In this document: piece after piece, positions 46,128-56,839 of the stretch
Layout of the letters: each line of letters starts with the position of its first letter
Numbering within the stretch: the stretch's first letter is position 1
Source: Sulfurovum sp.
GTDB taxonomy: Bacteria; Campylobacterota; Campylobacteria; Campylobacterales; Sulfurovaceae
Assembly (NCBI GenBank): GCA_027068485.1
Contig: JAMOSB010000007.1
Coordinates: 110,461 to 174,460 of the forward strand
Length of the DNA stretch: 64,000 nucleotides
Direction of reading: 5' to 3'
Notes under the pieces: generated by a model
The model's database searches: none
Seen by the model: the letters and a program-made list of their open reading frames with translations, nothing else
What the model was told of the DNA's origin: nothing
Translations under genes and position numbers: made by a program

Positions 46128-47843
46128 TTAGTATGTTCGCTCTTTAGGCTCGAATTTACCAAGCACCACTTCACCCCACTCATGGCTGATATTGTAGTTC
46201 TCATCCATATATGCGTAGGTGTGTTTGAGGAAGTTCTCATCATCTCTTGTTGGGAAGTCCTCACGGTAGTGACCTCCACGACTCTCTTCACGGTTGAGTG
46301 CCCCATCGACGATAAACTTAGAGAACTCAAGCATATGCCCAAGTTCTATCGCCTCTTGGAGGTCGGTGTTGAAGGTGTTGGATTTGTCATCGATACGGAT
46401 ATGGTTAAATCGCTCAAGTAGTTCATCGATGAGTGTGAGTTGCTCTTCGAGAGAGGCTTTGGTTCTAAAGACTCCCGCATTTTTTGTCATACCGTTTTGA
46501 AGCTCCTCACGAAGCTTTGGCACACTCTCTGTACCATTAGAGGTCTTGAGTTTCTCCATCTCTGCTAGCATTCTATCGGCATCTGAGACAGTCGCTTTGC
46601 GAAGGGTGATCCCCTCATTGAGCTTCTTAACCATATTCTCTCCTGCGTGTCGTCCAAAGAAGAGTGCTTCGAGTACAGAGTTGGCTCCTAGACGGTTGGC
46701 TCCATGAACAGAGACACAACTACACTCACCCGCAGCGTAGAAGCCCTCAGTGAGTTCAGTAGGAGATTTGCGTACTTGACAGTTGATATTGGTTGGGATA
46801 CCCCCCATAGAGTAGTGAGCCGTTGCTGAGATGTGGATCGGCTCCTTGAGCATATCTTGCCCTTGGAATGCAATCGCAAGTTCACGAAGCTCAGGGAGCC
46901 GTGTGAGGATAATCTCTGGGTCGAGGTGTGTAAGGTCGATATTGACCGATTGACCATCTTTCCCAACCCCTTTACCTTGGCGTACCTCTTCCATAATCGC
47001 ACGAGAGACGACATCACGAGAGGCAAGCTCCATCGCATTGGGAGCGTACTTACTCATAAATCGTTCACCCTCAGAGTTGTAGAGTCTTCCTCCCTCTCCT
47101 CTCGCAGCTTCAGAGATCAGTACCCCTGAACCACCAAGTCCACTTGGGTGGAACTGGACAAACTCCATATCCTCTAGTGGGAGTCCGTGGCGTGCAACGA
47201 TAGAAAGTGAATCCCCTGTATTGGCGTGGGCATTGGAGTTGAAGCGGTAGGCTCTACCGTGTCCACCTGTGGCAAACATCGTGACTTTTGCATTGAAGAT
47301 AGCGGGTTTGGAGTTGCGGATATCATACGCTGCGACCCCTGATACCTTGCCATCTTCATAGAGAAGGTCAGCCGCATACCACTCATCAAAGACCTCAATC
47401 CCTGCACGGTGTGCCTGCTCATAGATTGCTTGAAGGACGGCGAGTCCTGTACGGTCTTTGGCGTAGCAGGCTCTAGGTTTTGACTGTCCCCCAAATGGAC
47501 GGATAGCGATATTACCCTCTTCATCTCGTGAAAACGCTGCCCCCATGCGTTCTGCCCATCTGATCGTCTCAGGTGCTTTGCTACACATGAGCTCAACACA
47601 GTCTTGGTCGGCTAAGTAGTCGGAACCCTTGACGGTATCAAACTCGTGAAGTTCGGTAGAGTCTTCTGCTCCAAGTGCTGCGTTGATACCCCCTTGTGCT
47701 GCCCCTGAGTGGCTTCTTAGTGGGTGAAGTTTTGTGATTACTGCTGTCTTTTTCCCTGCTTCTGTTAGCTCTTTGGCTGCTGCCAATCCAGCCAATCCAG
47801 ACCCAACGATTACAGCATCGTATTCGTAGATTTTAACATCCAT
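46128..47843 (-). CDS. sdhA: Succinate dehydrogenase/fumarate reductase flavoprotein subunit
   Basis: FAD-containing catalytic subunit. The 571-residue protein has [17 protein letters not shown] for [17 protein letters not shown] with the flavin-linked His, the active-site region [22 protein letters not shown] and [18 protein letters not shown] near the C-terminal part. Without a Tat signal it should be cytoplasmic; some MfrA homologues are exported. First gene of sdhABE. Direction (succinate oxidation or fumarate reduction) is not readable from sequence. Confidence 0.96.
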   Translation of the reverse strand: MDVKIYEYDAVIVGSGLAGLAAAKELTEAGKKTAVITKLHPLRSHSGAAQGGINAALGAEDSTELHEFDTVKGSDYLADQDCVELMCSKAPETIRWAERMGAAFSRDEEGNIAIRPFGGQSKPRACYAKDRTGLAVLQAIYEQAHRAGIEVFDEWYAADLLYEDGKVSGVAAYDIRNSKPAIFNAKVTMFATGGHGRAYRFNSNAHANTGDSLSIVARHGLPLEDMEFVQFHPSGLGGSGVLISEAARGEGGRLYNSEGERFMSKYAPNAMELASRDVVSRAIMEEVRQGKGVGKDGQSVNIDLTHLDPEIILTRLPELRELAIAFQGQDMLKEPIHISATAHYSMGGIPTNINCQVRKSPTELTEGFYAAGECSCVSVHGANRLGANSVLEALFFGRHAGENMVKKLNEGITLRKATVSDADRMLAEMEKLKTSNGTESVPKLREELQNGMTKNAGVFRTKASLEEQLTLIDELLERFNHIRIDDKSNTFNTDLQEAIELGHMLEFSKFIVDGALNREESRGGHYREDFPTRDDENFLKHTYAYMDENYNISHEWGEVVLGKFEPKERTY

Positions 47844-47992
47844 ACTGCCGTTTCCTTTTAAATAAGTATTTAGTTTAATTATAGCTATTTGTGATTAAAA
47901 TGAGTTGGTAGGGGGTGGTTTCATCGGTGTAGATGTGTGAAGATGTTACACACTGTAGCTTTTGGGGTGCTAGAGTGTGTGGTCTGGAGGGG

Positions 47993-49024
47993 CTACGCCT
48001 CCAAGTGTTCGCTCGCAAGTGCTATGGCTAGAGGGATCTCTCGACCCATGACGCGTTGGATATTGGCAAGGTGGTTTTGAAACATCTCATAGTGGCTACT
48101 ATCCTCTACAAGCACTACCTCGGCTCCTCTATCGAGGGCATCGAGTAGCGTTGTACCCGCTTTTTGGTAAGCGAGTTGCGGGCTGGTTGCTAGTAGCGAG
48201 AGTCCAGAGAGACGAGAGGCTCTCTCAAATGGTACATAGGTCGCCCCTGCCTCTTTAATCGCAGTGATTTTTTGAGATACTTCTACGATCGTATCCCCTT
48301 GGTAGTAGGCGACTTTTTTGCCTGCTAGGGTGATGGGTTGACTCAGTTGGCTCTGGAGCTTTTTTTGTCCACAAAACTGCGTAATCTTCTCGATGAGTGA
48401 GAAGGGTTTGGGTGCAGGTACCATCGCTTTGAGCTGGGTGAGTGTGGTGGTGTGGTCTTGTGCATCAAAGAGGTTGTTCTCATACTCACACGCAAAGAGT
48501 CCTGTAGGGACAGAGGTGATCGCCTCAAGGATTGCTGTTTTATGCTCTGAACCATCACTAATCATCTTGTAGGCAAGTAGTAAGATCGCATCACCAATAT
48601 AGTCTCGCTCAAACTTCTCTGTCTCTGAGGCGTAGTGAAGAGGGTAGAGTTTTTGGTAGTAGTCGAGATCCTCTTGAGAGGCGTAGGGGGCGAGAAGTTC
48701 GTAGCTCTGCATAAAGTCACTATCGTTAATGCACAGACCATTAACAGAGCGATAGCTATTGACAGGGTCGATGGTGAGGGAGGTACCAAGGCGTGCCACA
48801 ACCTCACTGAGCGGTTTGTTTGGTGTCTCGATAATCCATCCATTGATCTTGAGAAGTAATCGCTCTTTAGGGTAGGAGAAGGTCTCATTTTGGGTCTGGA
48901 TAAAGGCGAGAAGATCACCCACCGACATCGTATCACTCAACTCAAGGCTGAAGTGTTTGTAGTAGGGGAGATAGTCTGTTTTGGCATTGAAAAAGAACGC
49001 TTTAATCTCTAATAAAGGTTGCAT
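47993..49024 (-). CDS. Cys-poor protein resembling an SdhB N-terminus joined to an SdhE-like C-terminus
   Basis: A 343-residue soluble protein just upstream of sdhA on the same strand. Its first residues IKAFFFNAKTDYLPY closely match SdhB's IKAFRFNAETDYLPY, and the ferredoxin-like region continues in register (SYPKERLLLKING against SYRRSCRHGICGACGIKVNG), but the cluster cysteines are replaced. The last third (VAYYQGDTIVEVSQKITA, then VMGREIPLAI) recalls HdrB/SdhE-type domains without CCG motifs. Only three scattered cysteines remain. Possible role: assembly factor or regulator of the SDH complex. Homologues likely exist as DUF families in Campylobacterota. Confidence 0.75.
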   Translation of the reverse strand: MQPLLEIKAFFFNAKTDYLPYYKHFSLELSDTMSVGDLLAFIQTQNETFSYPKERLLLKINGWIIETPNKPLSEVVARLGTSLTIDPVNSYRSVNGLCINDSDFMQSYELLAPYASQEDLDYYQKLYPLHYASETEKFERDYIGDAILLLAYKMISDGSEHKTAILEAITSVPTGLFACEYENNLFDAQDHTTTLTQLKAMVPAPKPFSLIEKITQFCGQKKLQSQLSQPITLAGKKVAYYQGDTIVEVSQKITAIKEAGATYVPFERASRLSGLSLLATSPQLAYQKAGTTLLDALDRGAEVVLVEDSSHYEMFQNHLANIQRVMGREIPLAIALASEHLEA

Positions 49025-49126
49025 AGTGGTATATCCTCTAGTATGGTTTTGATTTGATTATAACTTAATAGTCGCTTGATAGCTCTTTATTTTTCCCTCA
49101 AAAGTGAGAAGTCGTGGGAAGTATGT

Positions 49127-49132
49127 TACAAT
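49127..49132 (+). promoter_or_regulatory. -10 box immediately before thiL
   Basis: TACAAT ends 7 bases before ATG 49140, with no ribosome binding site in the interval. This predicts a leaderless thiL mRNA. Confidence 0.45.
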
Positions 49133-49139
49133 TTTACCA

Positions 49140-49982
49140 ATGAATAGAATAGATAAAGAACAGTACTTGATAGATAGACTCACCTCTACACAGATAGGAG
49201 ATGATGCTGCGGTAGTGGGTGAGATGCTCTATAGTATGGATGCCTTTTTTGAGGATGTCCACTTCAAACGGGAGTGGATGAGTATGGAGCAGATAGGTAA
49301 AAAAGCGATGCTAGTGAACCTCTCCGATGCGATTGCAATGGATGCGACCCCTCGCTATGCCCTCGTCACCGTCTCTCTACCTCCCGCTATTACCACAGAG
49401 GAGATCGATGCACTCTTGGGGAGCCTAGAGCAGACTGCGGGGGCGTATGGGTGTGAGATTATCGGAGGGGATACCATCGGGGGGGATAAGCTCCATTTGA
49501 GTATCACCATCATCTCTCATACGGCTACTCCACTTCTGCGTAGGGGACTCAAAGTGGGGGATCTTCTTGCCTATACAGGGGTACTAGGAGAGAGTAAGCG
49601 TGATCTAGAGAGGCTCTTTAGAGGAGAGTCAATCACACCCCATTCGCGTTTTTATGAGCCAGAGTTGAGAGGCTCTTTTGTAAAGAATGCACGCCCCTAT
49701 CTACGCGTCGGAATGGATATCTCTGATGGACTTTTTTGCGATACCAATAAGCTTTTGGATGCCAATGGTATGGGGTTTGAGCCTCTTGTGGTGGTTGAGC
49801 CATCGGTAGGGTTGAGTGGGGAGGAGTATGAGATGTTGATTGGATTTGATCCATCTTGCCGTGAGAGGATTGCTCAGATAGCCAAGGAGGAGGGAGTTGC
49901 CCTCTCGGTTTTTGCACGGGTCGCACCCAATGCCCAACGCTACCCCTGCCAAAGCCACCACTTTAAGACGGAGTTAGACTAA
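49140..49982 (+). CDS. thiL: Thiamine-monophosphate kinase
   Basis: Makes thiamine diphosphate from the monophosphate. The 280-residue protein has IGDDAAVV near the start, MLVNLSDAIAMDATPRYALVTVSLP, and GGDTIGGDKLHLSIT, all typical of ThiL/PurM-fold kinases, and MDISDGLFCDTNKL in the C-terminal half. ATG 49140 fits the family N-terminus. It overlaps the following SDR gene by TAATG. Confidence 0.93.
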   Translation: MNRIDKEQYLIDRLTSTQIGDDAAVVGEMLYSMDAFFEDVHFKREWMSMEQIGKKAMLVNLSDAIAMDATPRYALVTVSLPPAITTEEIDALLGSLEQTAGAYGCEIIGGDTIGGDKLHLSITIISHTATPLLRRGLKVGDLLAYTGVLGESKRDLERLFRGESITPHSRFYEPELRGSFVKNARPYLRVGMDISDGLFCDTNKLLDANGMGFEPLVVVEPSVGLSGEEYEMLIGFDPSCRERIAQIAKEEGVALSVFARVAPNAQRYPCQSHHFKTELD

Positions 49983-50797
49983 TGCAAACGATTGTTATCA
50001 CAGGATGTTCTACAGGGATTGGATACGCCACGGCACACTATCTCAAAGCACACGGGATCTGTGTCTATCCTACGGCACGGGCAGAGGAGGATGTGGAGCG
50101 GTTGAAGCGTGAGGGGTTTGTCCATGCGATGCGACTCGATGTCACAGACCCCCACAGTATCGCAGAGGTGATTGCTACGGTACGCACCCAAGAGGGGAAG
50201 ATTGATGTCTGGTTTAACAATGCGGGCTTTGGACAACCCGCGACGATAGAGGATCTCCCTACTGCCATCCTCAAAGAGCAGTTTGAGACCAATCTCTTTG
50301 GGCTTCATGAGGCGACACGACAGGTGTTAGTGGTGATGCGAGAGCAGGGGTATGGGAAGATTATCCAACATAGCTCTGTACTGGGGCTGATTGCTCTGTT
50401 TGGGCGAGGGGCATACAACGCCAGTAAGTATGCCATCGAGGGACTTACTGATACCTTGAGACTAGAGCTAGCGGGGAGTGCAATCTATCCTGTACTGCTC
50501 AACACAGGTCCTATCACTAGCCACTTTCGTCAAACAGCTGTAGGCAAACTCCAAGAGAATATCGCCATAGAGCAGTCACGCTTTGCCCAACGCTACCAAG
50601 ACTCTATCGAGGGGACGGGTAAGCGTGTCCCCTTTAATGAGGAGGCAGAAGCCGTAGCCCAAGTGGTCTATCGTATCATACAGACCCCCAAGCCCAAACC
50701 ACGCTACTATATCACCAAAGCCACCTACCTTTTGGGGTATCTCAAACGCATCGTGAGTACCACACTACTCGATAAGGTACTACTCAAGATAGGGTAG
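49982..50797 (+). CDS. Short-chain dehydrogenase/reductase
   Basis: A 271-residue classical SDR: TIVITGCSTGIGYATAHYL for NAD(P), NNAGFGQP, catalytic YNASKYAIEGLTDTLRLEL with Ser about 20 residues upstream. Substrate unknown; closest to the general SDR group with AR..DV segment after strand 2 that suggests NADP preference. Translationally coupled to thiL. Its end overlaps the convergent DUF2062 gene by 14 bases. Confidence 0.88.
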   Translation: MQTIVITGCSTGIGYATAHYLKAHGICVYPTARAEEDVERLKREGFVHAMRLDVTDPHSIAEVIATVRTQEGKIDVWFNNAGFGQPATIEDLPTAILKEQFETNLFGLHEATRQVLVVMREQGYGKIIQHSSVLGLIALFGRGAYNASKYAIEGLTDTLRLELAGSAIYPVLLNTGPITSHFRQTAVGKLQENIAIEQSRFAQRYQDSIEGTGKRVPFNEEAEAVAQVVYRIIQTPKPKPRYYITKATYLLGYLKRIVSTTLLDKVLLKIG

Positions 50798-51296
50798 TGG
50801 AGGTGCGTCTGTTGTGTCGTGCTTGATGCTCTCTCTTGACGGAGGTGATCCAGAGGCGGTTGATGAGGAGGTAGAGGAGTGTTGAGATGACGAGTGAGTA
50901 GAAGGCGGTTCCTGTATAGAGTGGGATGAGAATATCATCTAGATGCTCACTAAACCACGCCATCGTTAGCTCAATCGTGATAGTACTCTCTCTGCCTAAG
51001 ATAAAGTTGCCCGTGAGATACTCCATATAGTACATCGCAGGCATAGTGAGGGGGTTGGAGAGCCACACCATCGAGATGGCAAGGGGGACATTGAAGCGAA
51101 GAAATGGGGTACTCATCATCACCGCTGCCATCTGCATTGGCATAGGGATAAAGCCCCAAAAGAGTCCGACCCAAACCCCACGACTGATGCTTTTACGGTT
51201 GATACTAAGGTACTCACGGGGGATATTATACTTATCTAAAAACTTATCGAGTTTACTACTTTGGGAAGATTTTTTCTTAAAGAGTCTGCGTATCAT
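50784..51296 (-). CDS. DUF2062 family membrane protein
   Basis: A 170-residue protein with a basic N-terminus and two or three helices. The pattern GVWVGLFWGFIPMPMQMAAVM and WLSNPLTMPAMYYMEYLTG is the DUF2062 signature. The family is found beside glycan and lipid genes but has no assigned activity. Convergent overlap with the SDR gene. Confidence 0.85.
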   Translation of the reverse strand: MIRRLFKKKSSQSSKLDKFLDKYNIPREYLSINRKSISRGVWVGLFWGFIPMPMQMAAVMMSTPFLRFNVPLAISMVWLSNPLTMPAMYYMEYLTGNFILGRESTITIELTMAWFSEHLDDILIPLYTGTAFYSLVISTLLYLLINRLWITSVKREHQARHNRRTSTTLS

Positions 51297-51371
51297 CTCA
51301 ATCCATACTTTATTATTTCACATTAGTTTAGTATTGATGGGCTTTAAATCACCTTTTTATTAAGATTTGTG

Positions 51372-51377
51372 TAAAAT
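51372..51377 (+). promoter_or_regulatory. -10 box of prs
   Basis: TAAAAT preceded by TTGTG, 36 bases before ATG 51413, with AAAGG as ribosome binding site. No -35 is evident. Confidence 0.45.
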
Positions 51378-51412
51378 ACCCCACTCCAAAACGACAGAAA
51401 GGTACATTTATT

Positions 51413-52351
51413 ATGAGCGGATATATGCTTTTTTCCGGAACATCCAACCCACAACTTGCTGAAGAGATAGCGACCTATCTTGAGATGCCACTTTCAAAAG
51501 CAACGATTAACCGTTTTTCTGATGGTGAAATCTCTGTACAGATCGCTGAGTCTGTGCGTGGTAAAGATGTCTTTATCATCCAGCCCACCTCCGCACCTGC
51601 CAATGCCAACTTGATGGAGCTTCTTATTATGACCGATGCCTTGAAGCGTTCGAGTGCGAAGTCGATCACAGCAGTAGTACCCTACTATGGATATGCAAGA
51701 CAGGATAGAAAAGCAGCCCCTAGAGTACCTATCTCGGCAAAATTAGTTGCCAACCTTATGGAGACAGCGGGGATCACCCGTATGGTTACCGTTGACCTTC
51801 ACGCATCACAGATCCAAGGGTTCTTTGATATCCCTGTAGACAACCTCTATGGAGCGATCTTGTTTATGGACTATATCAAGTCTAAAAACTTCAAAAACCC
51901 TATCATCGCTTCACCTGATATTGGTGGGGTAGCACGGGCAAGATATTTTGCCTCTAAGCTAGGACTCGATATGGTTATCGTCGATAAGCGTCGTGAGAAA
52001 GCCAATGTCGCTGAGGTGATGAATATCATCGGTGATGTAGAGGGGAAAGATGTGATTCTTATCGATGACATGATCGATACAGCAGGGACAATGGTCAAGG
52101 GAGCAGAAGCTCTCAAGAAGCTTGGTGCCTCCTCTGTCATGGCGTGTTGTACTCACCCCGTTCTCTCTGGACCTGCGTATGACCGTATCGAAAATGGGGC
52201 ACTCGATGAGCTTGTCGTTGCCAACACCATTCCGATGCCTAAACCCTCTACCAAGATCAAAATGCTCTCAACGGCTTCGATGCTAGGTGAAGTGATCAGA
52301 CGCGTACACAACAATGAGAGTGTCAACTCACTCTTTGAATCCAACTCATAA
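51413..52351 (+). CDS. prs: Ribose-phosphate pyrophosphokinase
   Basis: Makes PRPP for nucleotide, His and Trp synthesis. The 312-residue protein has the full-length class I form: FSDGEISVQI, the VVPYYGYARQDRK loop, the PRPP-binding motif VILIDDMIDTAGTM and the DLHASQIQGFFDIPVDNL region. It is followed 24 bases later by lepA. Confidence 0.97.
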   Translation: MSGYMLFSGTSNPQLAEEIATYLEMPLSKATINRFSDGEISVQIAESVRGKDVFIIQPTSAPANANLMELLIMTDALKRSSAKSITAVVPYYGYARQDRKAAPRVPISAKLVANLMETAGITRMVTVDLHASQIQGFFDIPVDNLYGAILFMDYIKSKNFKNPIIASPDIGGVARARYFASKLGLDMVIVDKRREKANVAEVMNIIGDVEGKDVILIDDMIDTAGTMVKGAEALKKLGASSVMACCTHPVLSGPAYDRIENGALDELVVANTIPMPKPSTKIKMLSTASMLGEVIRRVHNNESVNSLFESNS

Positions 52352-52375
52352 TCGTAACCGATACTAGGAGCAACA

Positions 52376-54190
52376 TTGGCAAAGACAGTACCACAAAAGA
52401 ACATACGAAACTTCTCTATCATCGCACATATTGATCACGGGAAGTCTACACTCGCAGACCGTATCATCCAAGAGTGTGGGGCGGTGAGTGATAGACAGAT
52501 GTCCTCACAAGTGATGGATACAATGGATATCGAAAAAGAGCGTGGTATCACAATCAAAGCCCAATCGGTGCGTCTGGATTATGTCAATAAAGAGGGGGAA
52601 CACTATATCCTCAATCTTATCGACACCCCAGGGCATGTGGACTTCTCCTATGAAGTGAGTCGCTCTTTGGCATCGTGTGAAGGAGCGTTGCTTATCGTCG
52701 ATGCGGCACAAGGGGTCGAGGCACAGACGATTGCCAATGTCTATATCGCCATCGAGAACGAACTCGAACTTCTCCCCGTCGTAAACAAAATTGACCTACC
52801 TGCAGCCGATCCTGATAGAGTTCTCACAGAGCTTGAAGAGGCGATCGGTATCGATGCGACAGAGCATAATCTTGTCTCAGCTAAGACAGGGGTTGGGGTG
52901 GCAGATCTGATTGATACAATTGTAGAACGCGTTCCCGCTCCTCAGGGGGATGAGGAGGCACCTGCTAAAGCCCTCATCTACGATAGCTGGTTTGACAACT
53001 ACCTTGGAGCCTTGGCACTGGTGCGGGTCTTTGAGGGGAGTATCAAGAAGCGTCAGATGATCAAGATCATGGGTACCAAAGAGGAGCATCAGGTTCTTGA
53101 TATGATGTACCCCAACCCTATCGCACCTATCAAGACCAATGAGATACGCACAGGTGAAGTGGGGATCGTCGTGACAGGACTCAAGACCGTAGAGGGGCTA
53201 CAGGTGGGAGATACTATCACCGATGCCAAGCACCCTACGGCAGAAGCGATTGATGGGTTTGAGCCTGCGAAGCCCTTTGTCTTTGCGGGGATCTATCCTA
53301 TCGAGACGGATCGTTTTGAGGATCTGCGTGATGCCCTCAATAAACTCAAGCTCAATGACTCCTCACTCAGCTTTGAGCCTGAGAGTTCGATGGCACTAGG
53401 GTCTGGATTTAGGACAGGGTTCTTGGGGATGCTTCATATGGAGGTGATAAAGGAGCGGTTGGAGCGAGAGTTTAACCTCGACTTGATCGCCACGGCTCCA
53501 ACGGTGGTTTACCGTGTAGAGCAGACCAATGGAGAGGAGATTGTGATCCAAAACCCCTCTGAACTCCCTGAGCCTCAGAAGATCGCTAAGGTCTTTGAAC
53601 CGTATGTCAAAGCGACCATCTTGACCCCACAAGAGTACCTTGGTAATCTCATCAAGCTACTCAATGATCGCCGTGGGATTCAGATCAAGATGGACTACCT
53701 CAATGAGACACGGGTACTCCTAGAGTATGATATCCCGATGAATGAGATCGTAATGGACTTCTATGATAAGCTCAAATCTACTACCAAAGGGTATGCGAGT
53801 TTTGATTATGAGCCTGTAGGATTTAGAGAGGGGGATTTAGTCAAGCTTGATATTCGTGTAGCAGGGGATGTAGTCGACTCCCTCTCTATTATCGTTCCAC
53901 GAGATAAGGCACGCACACGAGGGCTTGCTTTTGTTGCACAGCTTAAAGAGTTGATCCCAAGACAGCTCTTTGAGGTCGCTATCCAAGCGAGTATCGGCAA
54001 TGATGTAATCGCCCGATCCAATGTCAAGTCGATGGGTAAAAATGTCACCGCGAAGTGTTATGGTGGGGATATTACCCGTAAGCGAAAGCTCTTAGAGAAA
54101 CAGAAAGCAGGGAAGAAGCGGATGAAGTCTATCGGTAAGGTGCAGGTGCCTCAAGAGGCGTTTATGGCTGTACTCAAGTTGGACAACTAA
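52376..54190 (+). CDS. lepA: Translation elongation factor 4 (LepA)
   Basis: Ribosome-associated GTPase that back-translocates or relieves stalled ribosomes. The 604-residue protein has G1 [16 protein letters not shown]2/G3 [13 protein letters not shown]4 VVNKIDLP, and the LepA-specific C-terminal domain ([20 protein letters not shown]). The start is TTG 52376 with AGGAG 5 bases upstream. It abuts the CopD-like gene directly. Confidence 0.97.
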   Translation: MAKTVPQKNIRNFSIIAHIDHGKSTLADRIIQECGAVSDRQMSSQVMDTMDIEKERGITIKAQSVRLDYVNKEGEHYILNLIDTPGHVDFSYEVSRSLASCEGALLIVDAAQGVEAQTIANVYIAIENELELLPVVNKIDLPAADPDRVLTELEEAIGIDATEHNLVSAKTGVGVADLIDTIVERVPAPQGDEEAPAKALIYDSWFDNYLGALALVRVFEGSIKKRQMIKIMGTKEEHQVLDMMYPNPIAPIKTNEIRTGEVGIVVTGLKTVEGLQVGDTITDAKHPTAEAIDGFEPAKPFVFAGIYPIETDRFEDLRDALNKLKLNDSSLSFEPESSMALGSGFRTGFLGMLHMEVIKERLEREFNLDLIATAPTVVYRVEQTNGEEIVIQNPSELPEPQKIAKVFEPYVKATILTPQEYLGNLIKLLNDRRGIQIKMDYLNETRVLLEYDIPMNEIVMDFYDKLKSTTKGYASFDYEPVGFREGDLVKLDIRVAGDVVDSLSIIVPRDKARTRGLAFVAQLKELIPRQLFEVAIQASIGNDVIARSNVKSMGKNVTAKCYGGDITRKRKLLEKQKAGKKRMKSIGKVQVPQEAFMAVLKLDN

Positions 54191-54637
54191 ATGGGTTGGG
54201 CGATACATCTTCATCTCTTGGCTGCCATTGCATGGATTGGTGGCTCTATCTTTATGTTTGTACTCGGGGTGACGATGCGGGATAAGCAGGCACAAGAGTC
54301 TGTCTACCCTTATGTAGGACCTATCTTTGGCTATTTTGAGGTGGTGGCACTGCTCTTTTTGCTCTTTACAGGGACTTGGATGATTCTGGATTATGGATTG
54401 ATTGAGCTACTCTTTACAGAGTATCACTCCGTGGTGATAGACTCGTTGCGTATCAAGCTCTCGATGGTGTTGGTGTTGCTTGTGGTGACGGTTATCCACT
54501 TCATTATCGCACTCAAGACCAATGGCAAACAACGAAGCAAACTCCAAAATCTCATCTCACGAGGCTCCTCTATGTTGATCTTCTTTCTCAATCTCTTTGT
54601 CTTGCACTATGCCATGGTGATACGCGACATTCTCTAG
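54191..54637 (+). CDS. Small CopD-like four-helix membrane protein
   Basis: A 148-residue membrane protein with about four helices, starting LHLLAAIAWIGGSIFMFVLG, a His-containing first helix typical of CopD/HemJ-like domains. No other metal motif is clear. It begins in the base following lepA's stop, so it is probably translated with lepA. Function is unknown; copper or haem involvement would be a guess. Confidence 0.65.
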   Translation: MGWAIHLHLLAAIAWIGGSIFMFVLGVTMRDKQAQESVYPYVGPIFGYFEVVALLFLLFTGTWMILDYGLIELLFTEYHSVVIDSLRIKLSMVLVLLVVTVIHFIIALKTNGKQRSKLQNLISRGSSMLIFFLNLFVLHYAMVIRDIL

Positions 54638-54638
54638 G

Positions 54639-55079
54639 CTATGAGCTTAACGCTTTGTAGAGGTTCTTCTCCTCAAACTCGATGCGTTCTGCTAAGATAT
54701 CTACAAGCTCATTAAATGTTTTGAAAAACTCATCATCTAGTGGGGTCTCGGGGCGAGAGTATTTGGTCAAGAAGCTCATTAATGCAGCTTTGGTGCCTTT
54801 GAAACTCTTGACAAAATCATCTACAAGCTGTTCGGTTTGGGTATCTGAACGCTTATGATCTTTGAGGAGTTTATAGAACTCGATATCTTCATTCATAATA
54901 TGGTCAACAGCGAGTTCATTAAGTTCATTGAGGGCTTTTTTGGCAGTATTATGGTTGTTTTTTGAGTACTCTGCAATCACTTTATGGGCTAATAGGACGA
55001 TCTTTTCATGCTCTTTTATCCATTTCTTAACAAGTTTTTGATTTTTTGATGAGAGTAATGATGAAAATAGTGAAAACAT
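54639..55079 (-). CDS. Hemerythrin-like HHE-domain protein
   Basis: A 146-residue soluble helical protein. Putative di-iron ligands are arranged as in hemerythrin-like HHE proteins: WIKEHEKI, LAVDHIMNEDIEFY and EFEEKNLYKAL. The start is ATG 55079 with AAGGAGT 7 bases upstream. The histidine number is lower than in classical hemerythrins, so oxygen or iron handling is unproven. It is convergent with the CopD-like gene. Confidence 0.7.
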   Translation of the reverse strand: MFSLFSSLLSSKNQKLVKKWIKEHEKIVLLAHKVIAEYSKNNHNTAKKALNELNELAVDHIMNEDIEFYKLLKDHKRSDTQTEQLVDDFVKSFKGTKAALMSFLTKYSRPETPLDDEFFKTFNELVDILAERIEFEEKNLYKALSS

Positions 55080-55237
55080 ATAACGACTCCTTGATTTTTT
55101 TAATTGTAGCTTGAATTTGATTTGATATATATGATTTTTCTCAAAAAACCCCATTATATAGGGATTAAGTCCCCTTAATGTATAATCCAAAAAAATTACA
55201 ATTGTTGTGATAAAATCACTACAAGAGAGGTACTATA

Positions 55238-56533
55238 ATGGGTTATGAGAAGAGTATAGAGGCGTTTGAAGAGGCATATAAGGTGATCCCTGGTGGGGTT
55301 GACTCTCCTGTAAGAGCATTCTCTGGTGTAGAGGGTACTCCACCATTTATTGCACGCGGTGAGGGGGGGTATCTTATCGATATTGATGAGAACCGTTATG
55401 TGGATTTCGTACAGAGCTGGGGACCTCTGATCTTTGGTCACTGTGATAGTGATATTGAAGCTTCCGTGATAGAGGCAGTCAAGCGAGGGTTGAGCTTTGG
55501 GGCTCCTACGACGGTGGAGACGGAATTGGCATTAGAGATTGTTGAGATGTTTGAGAGTATCGATAAGGTGCGTTTTGTAAGCTCTGGGACTGAGGCGGTG
55601 ATGTCTGCTATTCGTCTAGCTCGTGGGGCAACGGGACGAGACAATATCTTGAAGTTTGCGGGGTGTTACCATGGACACTCTGACTCTTTGCTGGTTGAGG
55701 CAGGTTCAGGATTGGCGACTTTTGGGACTCCTTCGAGTCCTGGTGTCCCTGCGGATTTGACACGGCACACCTTGCTTGCTACCTATAATGATATCGAGAG
55801 TGTTCAGAAGTGTTTTGCTCAGAGTCCTGATGGGATTGCGTGTGTGATTATCGAGCCGATTGCAGGCAATATGGGCTTAGTCCCTGCTGATGAGGCATTT
55901 TTAAAACAGCTTCGTACCATCTGTACTGAGCATGGGGCGTTGTTGATTTTTGATGAGGTGATGAGTGGTTTTAGAGCTTCACTTACAGGTGCACAAGGGA
56001 TCAGCAGTGTCAAGCCCGATATGGTCACCCTTGGGAAGGTGATTGGAGCGGGGATGCCTGTGGGGGCATTTGGTGCGAGTAGTGCTATCATGGCACACCT
56101 CTCTCCTGAAGGTCCTGTCTATCAAGCAGGGACACTCAGTGGTAACCCTGTCGCGATGGCGGCAGGACTCACAAGCCTTCGTAAGCTCAAAGCCAACCCT
56201 GCACTCTATGAGCAGTTTGAAGCCAAAGCGAAGCGATTGGTAGAGGGCTTTAAACACGCTGCCATGGCAGTGGGTGTTCCAATGGTGACAGAGGTGAGAG
56301 GGAGTATGTTTGGGTTCTTCTTTTTGAATAAACCTGTCAAAAACTTCGCCGATGCGTGTGAGAATGATAGCACACTCTTTGCTAAGTTTCATAAAGGGAT
56401 GCTCGATCGTGGGATCTACTTGGCTTGTTCATCGTATGAGACAGGATTTATCTCTACTGCAACAACCGATGCGATGATAGAGCAGGCGATCACTTCAGCT
56501 GAAGCAACCCTGCGTGAAATCACGGCAAAGTAG
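55238..56533 (+). CDS. hemL: Glutamate-1-semialdehyde 2,1-aminomutase
   Basis: C5-pathway enzyme giving 5-aminolevulinate. The 431-residue PLP protein has [10 protein letters not shown] near the start, [41 protein letters not shown] and the PLP lysine region [25 protein letters not shown] precedes ATG. It heads a run of small membrane-protein genes. The haem pathway also appears in hemH at 12.5 kb. Confidence 0.97.
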   Translation: MGYEKSIEAFEEAYKVIPGGVDSPVRAFSGVEGTPPFIARGEGGYLIDIDENRYVDFVQSWGPLIFGHCDSDIEASVIEAVKRGLSFGAPTTVETELALEIVEMFESIDKVRFVSSGTEAVMSAIRLARGATGRDNILKFAGCYHGHSDSLLVEAGSGLATFGTPSSPGVPADLTRHTLLATYNDIESVQKCFAQSPDGIACVIIEPIAGNMGLVPADEAFLKQLRTICTEHGALLIFDEVMSGFRASLTGAQGISSVKPDMVTLGKVIGAGMPVGAFGASSAIMAHLSPEGPVYQAGTLSGNPVAMAAGLTSLRKLKANPALYEQFEAKAKRLVEGFKHAAMAVGVPMVTEVRGSMFGFFFLNKPVKNFADACENDSTLFAKFHKGMLDRGIYLACSSYETGFISTATTDAMIEQAITSAEATLREITAK

Positions 56534-56542
56534 GGAAAGTTG

Positions 56543-56839
56543 ATGAGAGAAGAAGAACCAAAACTCAAAAAAATTGTGGATGCTGCGGATGGATTAAGTC
56601 TGGGCATCTCCATGGTGGTTGCGGTCTTGATTGGTGTGGGGCTTGGGCTTGGGTTGCGTAGTCTTACAGGGGCAGGGTGGACACTTTGGATTGGGGTCTT
56701 TATCGGGGTGAGTGCTGCGATACTCAATGTCTACAAAGCCTATGAGAAGCAGAAAGCCTCACTCGATGAGCTTGCGGATGATCCACGCTATCGTAGACGA
56801 GCAAACAGCCGTGATGAGGATGAGGATGAGCAGTACTAA
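56543..56839 (+). CDS. AtpZ/AtpI-family small membrane protein
   Basis: A 98-residue protein: N-terminal charged part, two helices (GISMVVAVLIGVGLGLGL and LWIGVFIGVSAAILNVYKAY) and a charged tail rich in Asp/Glu/Arg. Members assist F-type ATP synthase assembly or Mg2+/Ca2+ handling. ATG 56543 is chosen over the preceding TTG. The tail end overlaps the next gene's likely start (56826). Confidence 0.8.
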   Translation: MREEEPKLKKIVDAADGLSLGISMVVAVLIGVGLGLGLRSLTGAGWTLWIGVFIGVSAAILNVYKAYEKQKASLDELADDPRYRRRANSRDEDEDEQY

